Source: an uncultured Roseburia sp. (lineage in GTDB: Bacteria; Bacillota; Clostridia; Lachnospirales; Lachnospiraceae). From it: DNA of 40,524 nucleotides. The stretch lies in contig CALWHT010000022.1 of NCBI GenBank assembly GCA_944380515.1, positions 1 through 40,524 on the forward strand. The letters run 5' to 3'. A program made the position numbers and the translations under genes. The number at the start of each line of letters is the position of its first letter. Positions within the stretch are counted from its first letter, which is position 1. Below are positions 1 to 8,146 of the stretch, piece by piece. Under the pieces are notes generated by a model. It did not search any database and was not told the origin of the DNA. It was given only the letters and a program-made list of their open reading frames with translations.

Positions 1-96
1 CTGGTTGCCCTCTTTGAACCCCTGCACAAGCTGCTCAATCGCCTGGGGCTGGTCGCCGGTGGGGGCGTACTGCGATACTAATTTGAAATGATCCAC
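1..96 (-). CDS. uvrB: Excinuclease ABC subunit B (UvrB), N-terminal 32 codons only
   Basis: UvrB is the DNA-damage verification helicase of nucleotide excision repair, acting with UvrA and UvrC in the cytoplasm. Only the first 32 codons lie in the window; the gene continues past base 1. Reading from a GTG at 96 gives a peptide beginning MDHFKLVSQY and then APTGDQPQAIEQL, the conserved UvrB N-terminus (F-x-L-V-S-x-Y-x-P-T-G-D-Q-P-x-A-I). The GTG start is supported by AAGGAG at 105-110, eight bases upstream, and by the family's usual N-terminus. The nearby ATG (98-96) opens another frame that stops after six codons. The neighbour upstream is a decayed fragment, so uvrB probably starts its own transcript. 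Confidence 0.9.
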   Translation of the reverse strand, partial: MDHFKLVSQYAPTGDQPQAIEQLVQGFKEGNQ

Positions 97-134
97 ATCG
101 AACTCTCCTTTCATTCCATGAGAGAAAATCATAA

Positions 135-163
135 TATATAATAAAAAATGCTTCGTCCTTCAA
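135..163 (-). promoter_or_regulatory. Candidate sigma-A promoter for uvrB
   Basis: TTGAAG (163-158) and TATATA (140-135) are separated by 17 bases, about 40 bases upstream of the uvrB GTG. The area is very AT-rich, so other hexamer pairs are possible. Confidence 0.4.
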
Positions 164-212
164 AAATATAATCCTGATAATTTATACTACTTTTCCTCAT
201 TAGGCTCAGCTT

Positions 213-317
213 CTACATATTTTTTAAGTGATAGTTAACAGTATGAGTTCCTACGTTATAAAGAAGCCTCATCATTTTCTGAGTAAGCCAGACATTTTCA
301 TTGAAGTCGCATGTCAT
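213..317 (-). pseudogene. Fragment of a RhuM-family protein (remnant)
   Basis: A 34-codon ORF reads MTCDFNENVWLTQKMMRLLY, then NVGTHTVNYHLKNM and a stop. The pattern D-x-x-x-x-V-W-L-T-Q-x-x-M-x-x-L-(Y/F)-x-V-x-x-x-T-(V/I)-N-x-H-L-K is the N-terminal signature of RhuM (virulence RhuM / Fic-associated) proteins, as I remember the family. The rest of a normal protein of roughly 300 residues is missing. Just past the stop another frame continues for about ten codons (YVEAEPNEEK), which suggests a frameshift followed by a large deletion. A weak GAGGG precedes the ATG. I read this as the stub of a lost accessory gene, not a functional peptide. The match is from memory and rests on about 25 residues. 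Confidence 0.5.
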
Positions 318-411
318 CTCTTAGTCCCTCACAATATATCACATAGGGTCTCTATAAGCAAACAAATGTTTGCCACGCAAAGGACATTCGGGCTTAAAAG
401 CCAAAAAGCCA

Positions 412-447
412 AAAACCGGCCGCTCCCCTTTCGGAAGCCGGCCGGCT
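412..447 (-). terminator. Intrinsic terminator of the fprA-nirA operon
   Basis: On the minus strand CCGGCCG and CTTCC pair with GGGAG and CGGCCGG around a GAAAG loop (one bulged G), followed by TTTTTGGCTTTTTGG. It begins a few bases after the reductase stop codon. Confidence 0.8.
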
Positions 448-451
448 TTTC

Positions 452-1987
452 CTACAAATACTTTTCCGCAATTTTCCTGAGTTTCCCGGGATCTTCCCCG
501 AACCATTCCTCAAAGGTTTTATTTTCTGCCGCAACCGCCTGTCCCAGTTCCGCAAAAAACGCGGGCATATCGCGCTCGAGCATCATACCCCAGGCCTCGC
601 CGAAGCGCTCCTGCCCCTGCCGGTCACTGCCGTTTACATGAAGCTCAAACGCCGGCTCCGACACATCGCCCACACGCTTTACTACGCCCCGGAAACCAAG
701 TGTTCCGATCTGATGGGTTCCGCAGGAGGAAAGACAGCCGGAAATATGGATCCTCGGCAGCACTCCATCCGCAAAATCATATTTCCGCATTTCCTCAATC
801 ACACGGGCAAGCGCTCCCTGGGAATCACGCAGCCCAATCTGGCAGATGGTGTTTCCGATACAGGACACGGAAGTTTCAAACAGGTTGTCCGCCCCGTCGT
901 CAGTCACCGCAAGCACTCTTTCTGCCTCACTGCCGGTAAGGTTGATTACATAAATAGTCTCATCCGGCCCAATCCGAACCTCCGTCTCGTCCATGTCCCG
1001 AATTGTCTCGTAAAGCTCGGCAAACTTCGTGACTGCCGGAACGCCTCCGATGGGATGATACGCCACCGCGTAAAGTCCCCGCTGTTTCTGCGGAATCACT
1101 CGTTTTCCCTCTGCCGCAGACCCGTCTCCCTGTTTTGCAGCGGGCTTTACCTCCACAGATAAATCCAGTGTCTCATTCGCCTTTACCTGTGCGAGTTTCT
1201 CAAGATACGCCTTTTTATAGCCATCCTCTCCAAGCGTCTGCTGCATGTAGCGGGTTCTCGCCTGTGTACGTTTCTCATAATTCCCATAGGCAGTGAACGT
1301 CTCCACCATCGCCTTGATATAATAAAGAATTTCCGTCGGGGGCACCTGCCGTGCCACACAAAGGCCCATGCGGGGGTTATTTCCCAGACCGCCGGCACTG
1401 TATACGTCAAAGGTTCCGTCCTCCCTTGCCGCAAACCCAAGGTCACGGAAAGTGGCATGCGTTTCGTTTGCGGGGGAATTGGAGAATCCTACCTTAAGCT
1501 TTCTCGGAAGCTTTACGCTCTTAATAAAGCCCAAGAGATACTCGGATGCCGCCTCGGCATAGGGAAGCACGTCAAAATATTCCCCCTGCTCCACACCGGC
1601 CAGCGGCGAAACCATGACATTGCGCGGAAAATCTCCGCCGCCGCCCCGCGTAATAATCCCAACATCAAACGCCTTTTCCATAATGCCGCAGACTGCCGCT
1701 GCATTCAGATTATGAAGCTGAATCGTCTGGCAGGTCGTAAAATGTGCCTTATCAACCTGGTATTCCGCAATCACATCGGCCACAAATTTTAATTTTTCCT
1801 TCGTCAGCCGTCCGCCCGGAATCCTGAGACGAAGCATACTTTTTTCACCGCCGCGCTGAGCATAGCTTCCAAAACCGCCGGAAAAGCCCTTGTATTCCGC
1901 AACGCTGACCTCTTTTGCATAAAATTTATCCGTCATGTCGCGAAAATCCGCAAGGTCCTCCCGAAACTCTTTCATTAACTCATTCAT
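452..1987 (-). CDS. Siroheme [4Fe-4S] nitrite/sulfite reductase
   Basis: A 511-residue single-chain assimilatory-type hemoprotein reductase that reduces nitrite to ammonia or sulfite to sulfide with six electrons, probably from ferredoxin. Two ferredoxin-like half domains are seen at about 45-115 and 300-365. The coupled siroheme/[4Fe-4S] cysteines fit the family pattern C-X5-C and C-X3-C: Cys376 and Cys382 (SCIGNTICQ), Cys418 and Cys422 (ISGCLSSCGT). A GGGAG sits six bases before the ATG. The gene lies 35 bases downstream of the flavodiiron gene on the same strand and ends at a strong terminator, so the two form an operon. The cysteines do not separate nitrite from sulfite use. The flavodiiron partner favours a nitrite/NO role, while the sulfur-uptake genes nearby would fit sulfite. 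No NAD(P)H-flavin subunit gene is adjacent. Confidence 0.88.
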   Translation of the reverse strand: MNELMKEFREDLADFRDMTDKFYAKEVSVAEYKGFSGGFGSYAQRGGEKSMLRLRIPGGRLTKEKLKFVADVIAEYQVDKAHFTTCQTIQLHNLNAAAVCGIMEKAFDVGIITRGGGGDFPRNVMVSPLAGVEQGEYFDVLPYAEAASEYLLGFIKSVKLPRKLKVGFSNSPANETHATFRDLGFAAREDGTFDVYSAGGLGNNPRMGLCVARQVPPTEILYYIKAMVETFTAYGNYEKRTQARTRYMQQTLGEDGYKKAYLEKLAQVKANETLDLSVEVKPAAKQGDGSAAEGKRVIPQKQRGLYAVAYHPIGGVPAVTKFAELYETIRDMDETEVRIGPDETIYVINLTGSEAERVLAVTDDGADNLFETSVSCIGNTICQIGLRDSQGALARVIEEMRKYDFADGVLPRIHISGCLSSCGTHQIGTLGFRGVVKRVGDVSEPAFELHVNGSDRQGQERFGEAWGMMLERDMPAFFAELGQAVAAENKTFEEWFGEDPGKLRKIAEKYL

Positions 1988-2022
1988 TTTTTTCTCCCAT
2001 TTGCCCGAAACTGTTTTCTTTT

Positions 2023-3222
2023 TTAAAGTGTACCCACGATTGCATCCGCCAATACATCCAAATCCTTCTGCTGCTCCGCATGCATTGCCGACTTTACGGT
2101 AACCTGCGTATCCAATATTGTCATATCCTTCAGCTCACTGATTTTCTCCCGCACCTGCTTTGCGGCAGTCGGAGCCCATGTACCATTTTCCATCACGGCC
2201 ACGGTCTTTTTCTGTACGGCAAGCGCTTTCATATCGGAAAGCAGATTTTCCATAATAGGATAAATACCTCCGTTGTAGGTCGGCACTGCAAATACAAGAT
2301 GGCTCGCGCGGAAAATCTCACTGATCAGCTCGGATACATGGGTATTCGAAACATCATAGACCGCAATCTTTTTGATTCCTCTCACCGCCAGCGCTCCCGC
2401 AAGTGCATCGGCCGCGGAAGCCGTATTTCCGTACATGGAAGCGTACATAATCACAACTGCCTGATCCTCCGCCTCATAGGTACTCCACTTCTGATATTTT
2501 TCAAGGATATACCCCAGGTTTTCCCGCCAGACAGGGCCGTGCAGCGGACAAATCACCGCTATGTCAAGGCCGGCTGCCTTCTTTAACAATGCCTGCACCG
2601 AAGCGCCGTATTTTCCTACAATGTTGGTATAATAACGTCTTGCGTCATCGAGCCAGTCACGATCAAAATCCACCTCGTCCGCAAAAATATTGCCGTTTAA
2701 CGCCCCGAAGGTTCCAAAGCCGTCTGCGGAAAAGAGCACCTTATCCGCATCGTCGTAGGTCACCATAGCCTCCGGCCAGTGCACCATCGGCGCCATCACA
2801 AAATGAAGCGTATGCTTTCCGGTGGATAAGGTATCTCCCTCCTTTACCACCACGGAGCGGTCGGAAAAATCCGTTCCGAAAAACTGCGTCATCATACCGA
2901 AGGTTTTCGTATTACCGATAATCTTAACATCCGGATATCTGCGCACAATATCGCCGATCATCGCACAGTGGTCCGGCTCCATGTGGTTGACCACAAGATA
3001 ATCCAGCTTAGAATCTCCCAGCACAAATTCGAGGTTTTCAAAAAACTGTCCTGCCACGGACGCATCAACCGTATCGAGAAGAACCGTTTTCTCGTCCTTT
3101 AACACATAGGCATTGTAGGAAACACCTCTTTTTATCGGAAAAATATTTTCAAACAGTGCAAGCCTTCTGTCGCTCGCCCCAACCCAGGTGATGTCCTCCG
3201 TCACTTTTCTCACGTTGTACAT
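2023..3222 (-). CDS. fprA: Flavodiiron protein (FprA family A-type flavoprotein)
   Basis: A cytoplasmic O2- or NO-reductase that protects anaerobes, with an N-terminal metallo-beta-lactamase-like diiron domain and a C-terminal flavodoxin domain. Visible diiron ligands are His80, Glu82, Asp84 and His85 (NHMEPDHC), His148 (VHWPEAM), Asp167 (SADGFG) and His228 (PLHGPVW), a complete set. The FMN phosphate loop is at about 260-268 (YASMYGNTA). At 399 residues it has the normal class A length, with no extra rubredoxin domain. The ATG at 3222 is chosen because AAAAGGAG sits nine bases upstream; an earlier in-frame ATG falls directly on that ribosome site. It is the first gene of the operon with the siroheme reductase, behind its own promoter. 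Confidence 0.95.
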   Translation of the reverse strand: MYNVRKVTEDITWVGASDRRLALFENIFPIKRGVSYNAYVLKDEKTVLLDTVDASVAGQFFENLEFVLGDSKLDYLVVNHMEPDHCAMIGDIVRRYPDVKIIGNTKTFGMMTQFFGTDFSDRSVVVKEGDTLSTGKHTLHFVMAPMVHWPEAMVTYDDADKVLFSADGFGTFGALNGNIFADEVDFDRDWLDDARRYYTNIVGKYGASVQALLKKAAGLDIAVICPLHGPVWRENLGYILEKYQKWSTYEAEDQAVVIMYASMYGNTASAADALAGALAVRGIKKIAVYDVSNTHVSELISEIFRASHLVFAVPTYNGGIYPIMENLLSDMKALAVQKKTVAVMENGTWAPTAAKQVREKISELKDMTILDTQVTVKSAMHAEQQKDLDVLADAIVGTL

Positions 3223-3278
3223 AACTGTCATCTCCTTTTCTTTTACATTTGTCATTAACAATTTGTCTGTCCGCAGAA

Positions 3279-3307
3279 ATCATACCATATGGCATTTTCT
3301 GTTGCAA
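3279..3307 (-). promoter_or_regulatory. Sigma-A promoter for fprA-nirA
   Basis: TTGCAA (3307-3302), a 17-base spacer and TATGAT (3284-3279) give an expected start about 50 bases before the fprA ATG. No clear CymR- or Rex-like operator overlaps it. Confidence 0.6.
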
Positions 3308-3343
3308 TGACCTAAGTACTATTTTATAAAATTTTTGTAACAG

Positions 3344-3415
3344 TTCAGCCATAAGCTGTATGACAAGCAAATCATGCTTGCATGAAGTTGCTTGTTGTGC
3401 AGCTTATGAGCTGAG
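3344..3415. repeat. Long imperfect inverted repeat (about 27-bp arms)
   Basis: The left arm (3344-3370) and right arm (3388-3415) are near-complementary over about 27 bases: CATAAGCTG and ACAAGCAA face TTGCTTGT and CAGCTTATG. The 17-base loop itself contains the near-palindrome CATGCTTGCATG. There is no U-tract, so it is not a normal terminator. It lies between the secA terminator and the fprA promoter. A further stem (GCAGCA facing TGCTGC, about 3445-3478) lies beside it. It could be a small palindromic repeat or an RNA-processing site. Confidence 0.6.
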
Positions 3416-3477
3416 CGCCCGATAATGAGCAAAGATAGCTGCGCAGCAGCGGGAAAGCGCCTTTGGCACCTTGCTGC

Positions 3478-3533
3478 AAAAAAGCCGCATTCCGGCGCTT
3501 CGGGACAAAATCCCGCCGTCCGGAACGCAGCTT
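3478..3533 (-). terminator. Intrinsic terminator of secA
   Basis: On the minus strand AGCTGCGTTCCGG pairs with CCGGAATGCGGCT (two wobble pairs), an inner GGGA/TCCC extends the stem, and TTTTTT follows. It lies about 10 bases after the secA stop. Confidence 0.85.
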
Positions 3534-3541
3534 TCTGTAAG

Positions 3542-6112
3542 CTATGCCATTCTTCCGCAGCACTGTTTGTATTTTTTCCCCGAGCCGCAGGGACACGGGT
3601 CATTCGGATAAACCTTTGCGGCCGCGCGTTTCTTCGGCGTATTCGTCGCCGTTTCATCCTTATTGGTTCCGGTTACCTTGGCAACCTGCTCACGCTCTAC
3701 CTTCTGCTCAATCTTCACATGATACAGAAGACGGATGGTATCCTCCTGAATGTTCGCCGTCATATCGTCAAACATATCAAATCCGGCCATCTTGTATTCC
3801 ACGAGCGGATCCCTCTGCCCGTATGCCTGCAGACCGATACCCTGGCGAAGCTGGTCCATATCGTCGATGTGGTCCATCCACTTGCGGTCGATTACCTTTA
3901 ACAGCACAACTCGCTCCAGCTCACGGAACTGCTCCGGCTCCGGGAACTCTGTCTCTTTCGCCTCGTAAAGCTTGACTGCCCGCTCCTTCAAAAGATGCTT
4001 CAGCTCTTTATTGTTCTTCACACTCTCCACATCCGCGTCGTCCACCGGCTTTAACGGAATGATGGAGGTCAAAAGCTGGTTGAGTTCATTTAAGTCCCAT
4101 TCCTCTTTCGGAACATCCGGAGAAATGCAGGTATCCACACAGCTCTCCACACGGTCGGTAATCATCTTGAAAATCACGTCCCGCATGTTCTCGCCGTTTA
4201 ATACGCGCAACCTCTCCGCATAAATAATCTCCCTCTGGTCGTTCATGACCTGGTCGTATTCAAGCAGATTCTTTCGAATACCGAAGTTATTTCCCTCAAT
4301 CTTCTTCTGCGCCTTTTCGATGGCAGAGGTCAGCATCTTATGCTGAATCTGTTCATTTTCCGGCACTCCGAGCGTATTAAACACGTTCATAAGCTTCTCG
4401 GAGCCGAACAGGCGCATCAGATCATCCTCAAGGGAAATGAAGAACTGTGATTCACCCGGGTCTCCCTGACGCCCGGAACGTCCGCGGAGCTGATTATCAA
4501 TACGCCTGGACTCATGGCGCTCCGTACCGATTACCTTCAACCCGCCTGCCGCGCGCGCCTCGTCGTCGAGCTTGATATCCGTACCACGTCCGGCCATATT
4601 TGTCGCAATCGTAACCGCCCCGTGCTGTCCCGCACCCGCGACAATTTCCGCCTCCATCTCATGGAACTTGGCATTCAGCACTGTGTGCGGTATGCCCTCA
4701 CGCTTAAGCATCGCGCTGATGGTCTCGGACACCTCGATCGTAATCGTGCCGACCAGCACCGGCTGCCCCTTGGCATGGGCCGCCTTTACCTCCTCGACCA
4801 CGGCGCGGAATTTCTCTTTCTTGGTCTTATAAACCGCGTCCTGCTTATCCTCACGCACCACCGGCTTATTCGTCGGAATCTCAATGACGTCCATGCCGTA
4901 AATATCACGGAATTCCTTTTCCTCGGTCAGCGCCGTACCGGTCATGCCCGCCTTTTTCTCAAATTTATTAAAGAAGTTCTGGAAGGTAATCGTCGCCAGC
5001 GTTTTGCTCTCACGTTTTACCTTTACATGCTCCTTCGCCTCAATCGCCTGATGCAGACCGTCGGAATAGCGGCGGCCCGGCATAATACGGCCGGTAAATT
5101 CATCGACGATCAACACCTCGTCATCCTTCACCACATAATCCTGGTCACGGAACATCAGATTGTGCGCCCTCAGCGCCAGAATAATATTATGCTGAATTTC
5201 CAGGTTCTCGGCGTCTGCCAGGTTGTCTATTTTAAAGAACTGCTCTACCTTCTTCACACCCTCGGCAGTCAGACTTACAACCTTGTCCTTCTCATTGACG
5301 ATAAAATCTCCCGTTTCCTCCTGCTCCACGCCCATAATGGCGTCCATCTTGGAGTATTCCGGCATATCCTCGCCGCGCTTCATCTGCCTTGCCAGAATAT
5401 CACAGGCCTCATACAGCCGGGTAGATTTACCGCTCTGGCCGGATATGATCAGCGGTGTTCTCGCCTCGTCGATCAGCACCGAGTCAACCTCGTCGATGAT
5501 CGCGTAACGGAGTCCTCTCTGCACAAGCTGCTCCTTGTAAATCACCATGTTATCTCTCAGATAATCAAAGCCCAGCTCATTGTTCGTGACATAGGTAATA
5601 TCGCAGTTATAAGCCTCCCGGCGTTCGTCGTTATTCATGGAATTTAAGACCACGCCGACTTTTAAGCCCAAAAATTCGTGTACCTGGCCCATCCACTCGG
5701 CATCACGCTTTGCCAGATAGTCGTTGACCGTGACAATGCAGACACCCTTGCCCTCCAGCGCATTCAGATATGCCGGAAGCGTGGAAACCAGTGTCTTACC
5801 TTCACCGGTTTTCATCTCGGCAATACGCCCCTGGTGCAGGATAACACCTCCGATAATCTGTACCCGGTAATGCTCCATGCCAAGCACACGTCTCGCCGCC
5901 TCACGCACAGTCGCAAAGGCCTCCGGCAAAAGGTCGTCCAAAGTCTCCCCTTTCTCCAGCCGTTCCTTATATTCTCTGGTCTTGTTTCTTAATTCCTCAT
6001 CGGAAAGCGCTGTCATAGAATCCCGATAGGATTCCACCTTGTCAACGATGGGATTGATTCGCTTCAATTCCCGCTCGCTGTGGGTTCCGAAAATTTTTGT
6101 TATTGCGCTCAT
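3542..6112 (-). CDS. secA: Preprotein translocase ATPase SecA
   Basis: The ATP-driven motor that pushes unfolded preproteins through SecYEG at the cytoplasmic membrane. It has 856 residues, the normal full length. Walker A is MKTGEGKT (100-107) and Walker B DEVD (207-210) lies in [17 protein letters not shown]. The second nucleotide-binding domain has [11 protein letters not shown] and RGRSGRQGD motifs. The chain ends in a SEC-C zinc motif ([17 protein letters not shown]) that normally contacts SecB or ribosomes and lipid. The ATG at 6112 is chosen because TAGGAG lies five bases upstream and SecA normally starts near this MSAITKIFG segment; an upstream in-frame extension has no ribosome site. 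It is a single-gene unit between its own promoter and terminator. No second secA copy is in the window. Confidence 0.98.
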   Translation of the reverse strand: MSAITKIFGTHSERELKRINPIVDKVESYRDSMTALSDEELRNKTREYKERLEKGETLDDLLPEAFATVREAARRVLGMEHYRVQIIGGVILHQGRIAEMKTGEGKTLVSTLPAYLNALEGKGVCIVTVNDYLAKRDAEWMGQVHEFLGLKVGVVLNSMNNDERREAYNCDITYVTNNELGFDYLRDNMVIYKEQLVQRGLRYAIIDEVDSVLIDEARTPLIISGQSGKSTRLYEACDILARQMKRGEDMPEYSKMDAIMGVEQEETGDFIVNEKDKVVSLTAEGVKKVEQFFKIDNLADAENLEIQHNIILALRAHNLMFRDQDYVVKDDEVLIVDEFTGRIMPGRRYSDGLHQAIEAKEHVKVKRESKTLATITFQNFFNKFEKKAGMTGTALTEEKEFRDIYGMDVIEIPTNKPVVREDKQDAVYKTKKEKFRAVVEEVKAAHAKGQPVLVGTITIEVSETISAMLKREGIPHTVLNAKFHEMEAEIVAGAGQHGAVTIATNMAGRGTDIKLDDEARAAGGLKVIGTERHESRRIDNQLRGRSGRQGDPGESQFFISLEDDLMRLFGSEKLMNVFNTLGVPENEQIQHKMLTSAIEKAQKKIEGNNFGIRKNLLEYDQVMNDQREIIYAERLRVLNGENMRDVIFKMITDRVESCVDTCISPDVPKEEWDLNELNQLLTSIIPLKPVDDADVESVKNNKELKHLLKERAVKLYEAKETEFPEPEQFRELERVVLLKVIDRKWMDHIDDMDQLRQGIGLQAYGQRDPLVEYKMAGFDMFDDMTANIQEDTIRLLYHVKIEQKVEREQVAKVTGTNKDETATNTPKKRAAAKVYPNDPCPCGSGKKYKQCCGRMA

Positions 6113-6197
6113 AAAAACTCCTATTCCTGACTTGTCTCTCAAATTTGCGGTCCTGCTTTTTCGCCGACAAAACGGTAAAACCCCGCACAATATTGAT

Positions 6198-6226
6198 ATT
6201 GTAACACTTTTCATGTTTCATCACAA
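6198..6226 (-). promoter_or_regulatory. Sigma-A promoter for secA
   Basis: TTGTGA (6226-6221), a 17-base spacer and TACAAT (6203-6198). The -10 lies within a small dyad (ACAATAT-CA-ATATTGT, about 6188-6203) that could be an operator or chance. Confidence 0.6.
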
Positions 6227-6285
6227 TAACAACCGGGGTAAATGTTTTGTGAATTTTTTATTAACTGACAGAAAACAGCGCCAAA

Positions 6286-6336
6286 ATCAAATGAAAGCCC
6301 GGAGCACGGCATTCTTCCGCCGTATGCTCCGGACTT
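6286..6336 (-). terminator. Intrinsic terminator of amtB-glnK
   Basis: On the minus strand CCGGAGCA(TA)CGGC pairs with GCCGTGCTCCGG, followed by GCTTTCATTTGATTTT. It lies about 35 bases beyond the glnK stop and just upstream of the secA promoter. Confidence 0.75.
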
Positions 6337-6369
6337 TCGTTCTTCCGAGGCGCGCTGTAACGGCGCCCG

Positions 6370-6717
6370 TTAATTCAACGCATCATATCCTGTTTCCTTC
6401 GTACGGATTTTCATAGCATTTCGGATTTCATAGCTGAAAATTTTTCCGTCTCCAACCTCTCCGGTAAACGCCGCCTCCTGAATTGCGTCAATCGTCTTTT
6501 TCTCCCATTCCTCGGAGGATACGATAATCTCAAACTTAATCTTCGGCTGCATCACCACATCCACTTCCGTGCCGCGCACCTGCTTTTTATAGCCGCGCTG
6601 CATTCCGCAGCCCATCACCTGTGAAACCGTCATGCCGTTCACGCCGACCGCGTCAAGGGCCGCCTTCACATCCTCAAATACCTCTTCCCTCACGATTGCT
6701 TCCACTTTTATCATCAT
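6370..6717 (-). CDS. glnK: PII nitrogen regulatory protein (GlnK-like)
   Basis: A small trimeric signal protein of about 115 residues that binds ATP/ADP and 2-oxoglutarate and normally blocks AmtB when nitrogen is plentiful. The PII fold is recognisable: an N-terminal MIKVEAIVR strand, a T-loop at about 37-58 and the C-terminal GEVGDGKIF motif (TGEVGDGKIFS), which binds the nucleotide. The T-loop reads RGTEVDVVMQPKIKFEI, so the usual uridylylated tyrosine (Y51 in enteric PII) is Val. Tandem ATGs at 6717 and 6714 both fit AAAGGAG 11-14 bases upstream; the upstream one is used here. It is 23 bases downstream of amtB on the same strand, the classic amtB-glnK pair, so AmtB is its likely target. 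Confidence 0.92.
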   Translation of the reverse strand: MMIKVEAIVREEVFEDVKAALDAVGVNGMTVSQVMGCGMQRGYKKQVRGTEVDVVMQPKIKFEIIVSSEEWEKKTIDAIQEAAFTGEVGDGKIFSYEIRNAMKIRTKETGYDALN

Positions 6718-6740
6718 AACTGCACTATCTCCTTTTCCCA

Positions 6741-7985
6741 TTATGAATCCAAACCGTTAAAGGTCGGATATGCGCTCTCGCCATGCTCTGCCAAATCCAG
6801 ACCGAGTTTCTCCTCCGCTGCGTCTACACGAAGCGGTGTAAAGATTCTTACAATCGCCAGACAAATACAGGTTCCGACAACCGCGACCACAATCGTTACA
6901 ACAATTCCGATCAACTGCGCCACAAACAGATGATAATCACCAAATACCAGGCCATCCCACTGTGCGACGGAATTGATGGAACTCTTTCCAAACAGTCCTG
7001 TTGCAATACCGCCCCAGATTCCTCCGATACCGTGGCAGCCGAAAGCGTCCAGCGCATCGTCGATCTTAAGCTTTCCTTTCAGGAAGGAAATCATAAACCG
7101 GCAAATGGGGCTGACCAGAGCGCCAATAATGATTGCAGACCAGATCGGCACAAAGCCCGCACCCGGCGTAATCGCCACCAGACCGACCACCAGACCGGTG
7201 GACGCGCCCACCAGCGTCGGCTTTTTATCCTTGATTACATCCAAAAGCATCCAGGAAAGCATCGCACTTGCCGAAGCCAAAGCCGTCGTCATAAATGCAT
7301 GTGCCGCAAGTCCGTTTGCCGCCAATGCGCTTCCCGCGTTAAAACCGAACCAGCCAAACCATAAAATAAACGCTCCCAGAGCCACAAACGGGATATTATG
7401 TATCCTGTACGCCGTATGCTCGTAGCCTCTTCTTCTGCCGAGCACCAGCGCAAATACGAGTGCGCTTACACCTGAGCTGATATGCACGACATTACCGCCC
7501 GCGAAATCAACCGAACCGATCGCCGCGAGGAAACCGCCCTCGCCCCATACCATATGCGCCATCGGATAATACACAACCACCGACCAGAGTGCGATAAACA
7601 GAAACATCGCCTTAAACTTCACACGCCCTACCAAAGAACCGGTAATCAGTGCCGGCGTAATCATTGCAAACATCATCTGGAATGCCGCAAACACGAGATG
7701 CGGGATATTATCCGCATAAGGCCCCGCCTCGTCCATCGCGATTCCGTTCAGACCGAACCAGCGAAAATCTCCGATAATCCCCGCATGATTGCCGCCGAAT
7801 GAAAGCGAATAGCCGAAAAGCACCCACATTACAACGGACAGTCCCATAATCGCCGTACATGCCATCATGGTATTCACCACATTTTTCCTTCGTACCAGGC
7901 CTCCGTAAAAAAACGCCAGTCCGGGCGTCATAAAAAACACCAGGGCCGTACACACCAACATAAATCCGGTATCTCCTGCATTCAT
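6741..7985 (-). CDS. amtB: Ammonium transporter AmtB
   Basis: A trimeric membrane channel for ammonium uptake. The 414-residue chain has about 11 hydrophobic helices, with no obvious cleaved signal. Family landmarks include TPGLAFFYGGLVRRKNV near the N-terminus, VHISSGVSALV with the conserved His and FGCHGIGGIWGG near the C-terminal third; the two pore histidines are visible in these motifs. The start ATG at 7985 has AAAGGTGG eight bases upstream; a 29-residue upstream extension would read through the leader terminator and is unlikely. It is the first gene of an operon with glnK and is preceded by a promoter and a terminator hairpin in the leader, so expression probably depends on readthrough. 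Confidence 0.96.
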   Translation of the reverse strand: MNAGDTGFMLVCTALVFFMTPGLAFFYGGLVRRKNVVNTMMACTAIMGLSVVMWVLFGYSLSFGGNHAGIIGDFRWFGLNGIAMDEAGPYADNIPHLVFAAFQMMFAMITPALITGSLVGRVKFKAMFLFIALWSVVVYYPMAHMVWGEGGFLAAIGSVDFAGGNVVHISSGVSALVFALVLGRRRGYEHTAYRIHNIPFVALGAFILWFGWFGFNAGSALAANGLAAHAFMTTALASASAMLSWMLLDVIKDKKPTLVGASTGLVVGLVAITPGAGFVPIWSAIIIGALVSPICRFMISFLKGKLKIDDALDAFGCHGIGGIWGGIATGLFGKSSINSVAQWDGLVFGDYHLFVAQLIGIVVTIVVAVVGTCICLAIVRIFTPLRVDAAEEKLGLDLAEHGESAYPTFNGLDS

Positions 7986-8020
7986 AATCTCATCCACCTT
8001 TCGTTTTGATTGAAAATAAC

Positions 8021-8066
8021 AAAAAAGGTGCCAGCAAAACAGTCTCCTGTTTTTCTGACACCTTTG
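8021..8066 (-). terminator. Leader terminator (attenuator) upstream of amtB
   Basis: On the minus strand AAAGGTGTCAG pairs with CTGGCACCTTT, and inside it AAAACAG pairs with CTGTTTT around GAGA. TTTTTTG follows. It starts within a few bases of the predicted transcription start and ends about 35 bases before the amtB ATG, so it would stop most transcripts at about 50 nt unless bypassed. A short alternative hairpin (GACA-AAGG-TGTC, 8057-8068) uses the same 5' arm and would compete with it. Confidence 0.75.
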
Positions 8067-8075
8067 TCGCACTTT

Positions 8076-8104
8076 ATTCTAGCAGAGTATTACAAATATA
8101 GCAA
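8076..8104 (-). promoter_or_regulatory. Sigma-A promoter for amtB-glnK
   Basis: TTGCTA (8104-8099), a 17-base spacer and TAGAAT (8081-8076). The expected start is at about 8070-8068, immediately before the attenuator hairpin. Confidence 0.65.
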
Positions 8105-8146
8105 GACCTTTTTTTCATCTTAGCGCTTTCTTAGCGCCAAGCCCTT

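Noticed and set aside
358-373. GCAAACA-AA-TGTTTGC inverted repeat resembling the LacI-type operator
   Set aside because: The half-sites are four bases further apart than in the sulfate-operon operators, and it lies between two 3'/5' gene ends with no promoter. It is probably chance.
4514-5647. A 377-codon open frame on the plus strand inside secA
   Set aside because: It is antisense to a strongly conserved secA with no ribosome site; the long antisense frame is a by-product of codon bias.
8021-8068. Classical ANTAR tandem hairpins in the amtB leader
   Set aside because: Only the first hairpin loop has the A1/G4 pattern; the second has a GAGA tetraloop. A plain attenuator is all the sequence supports.
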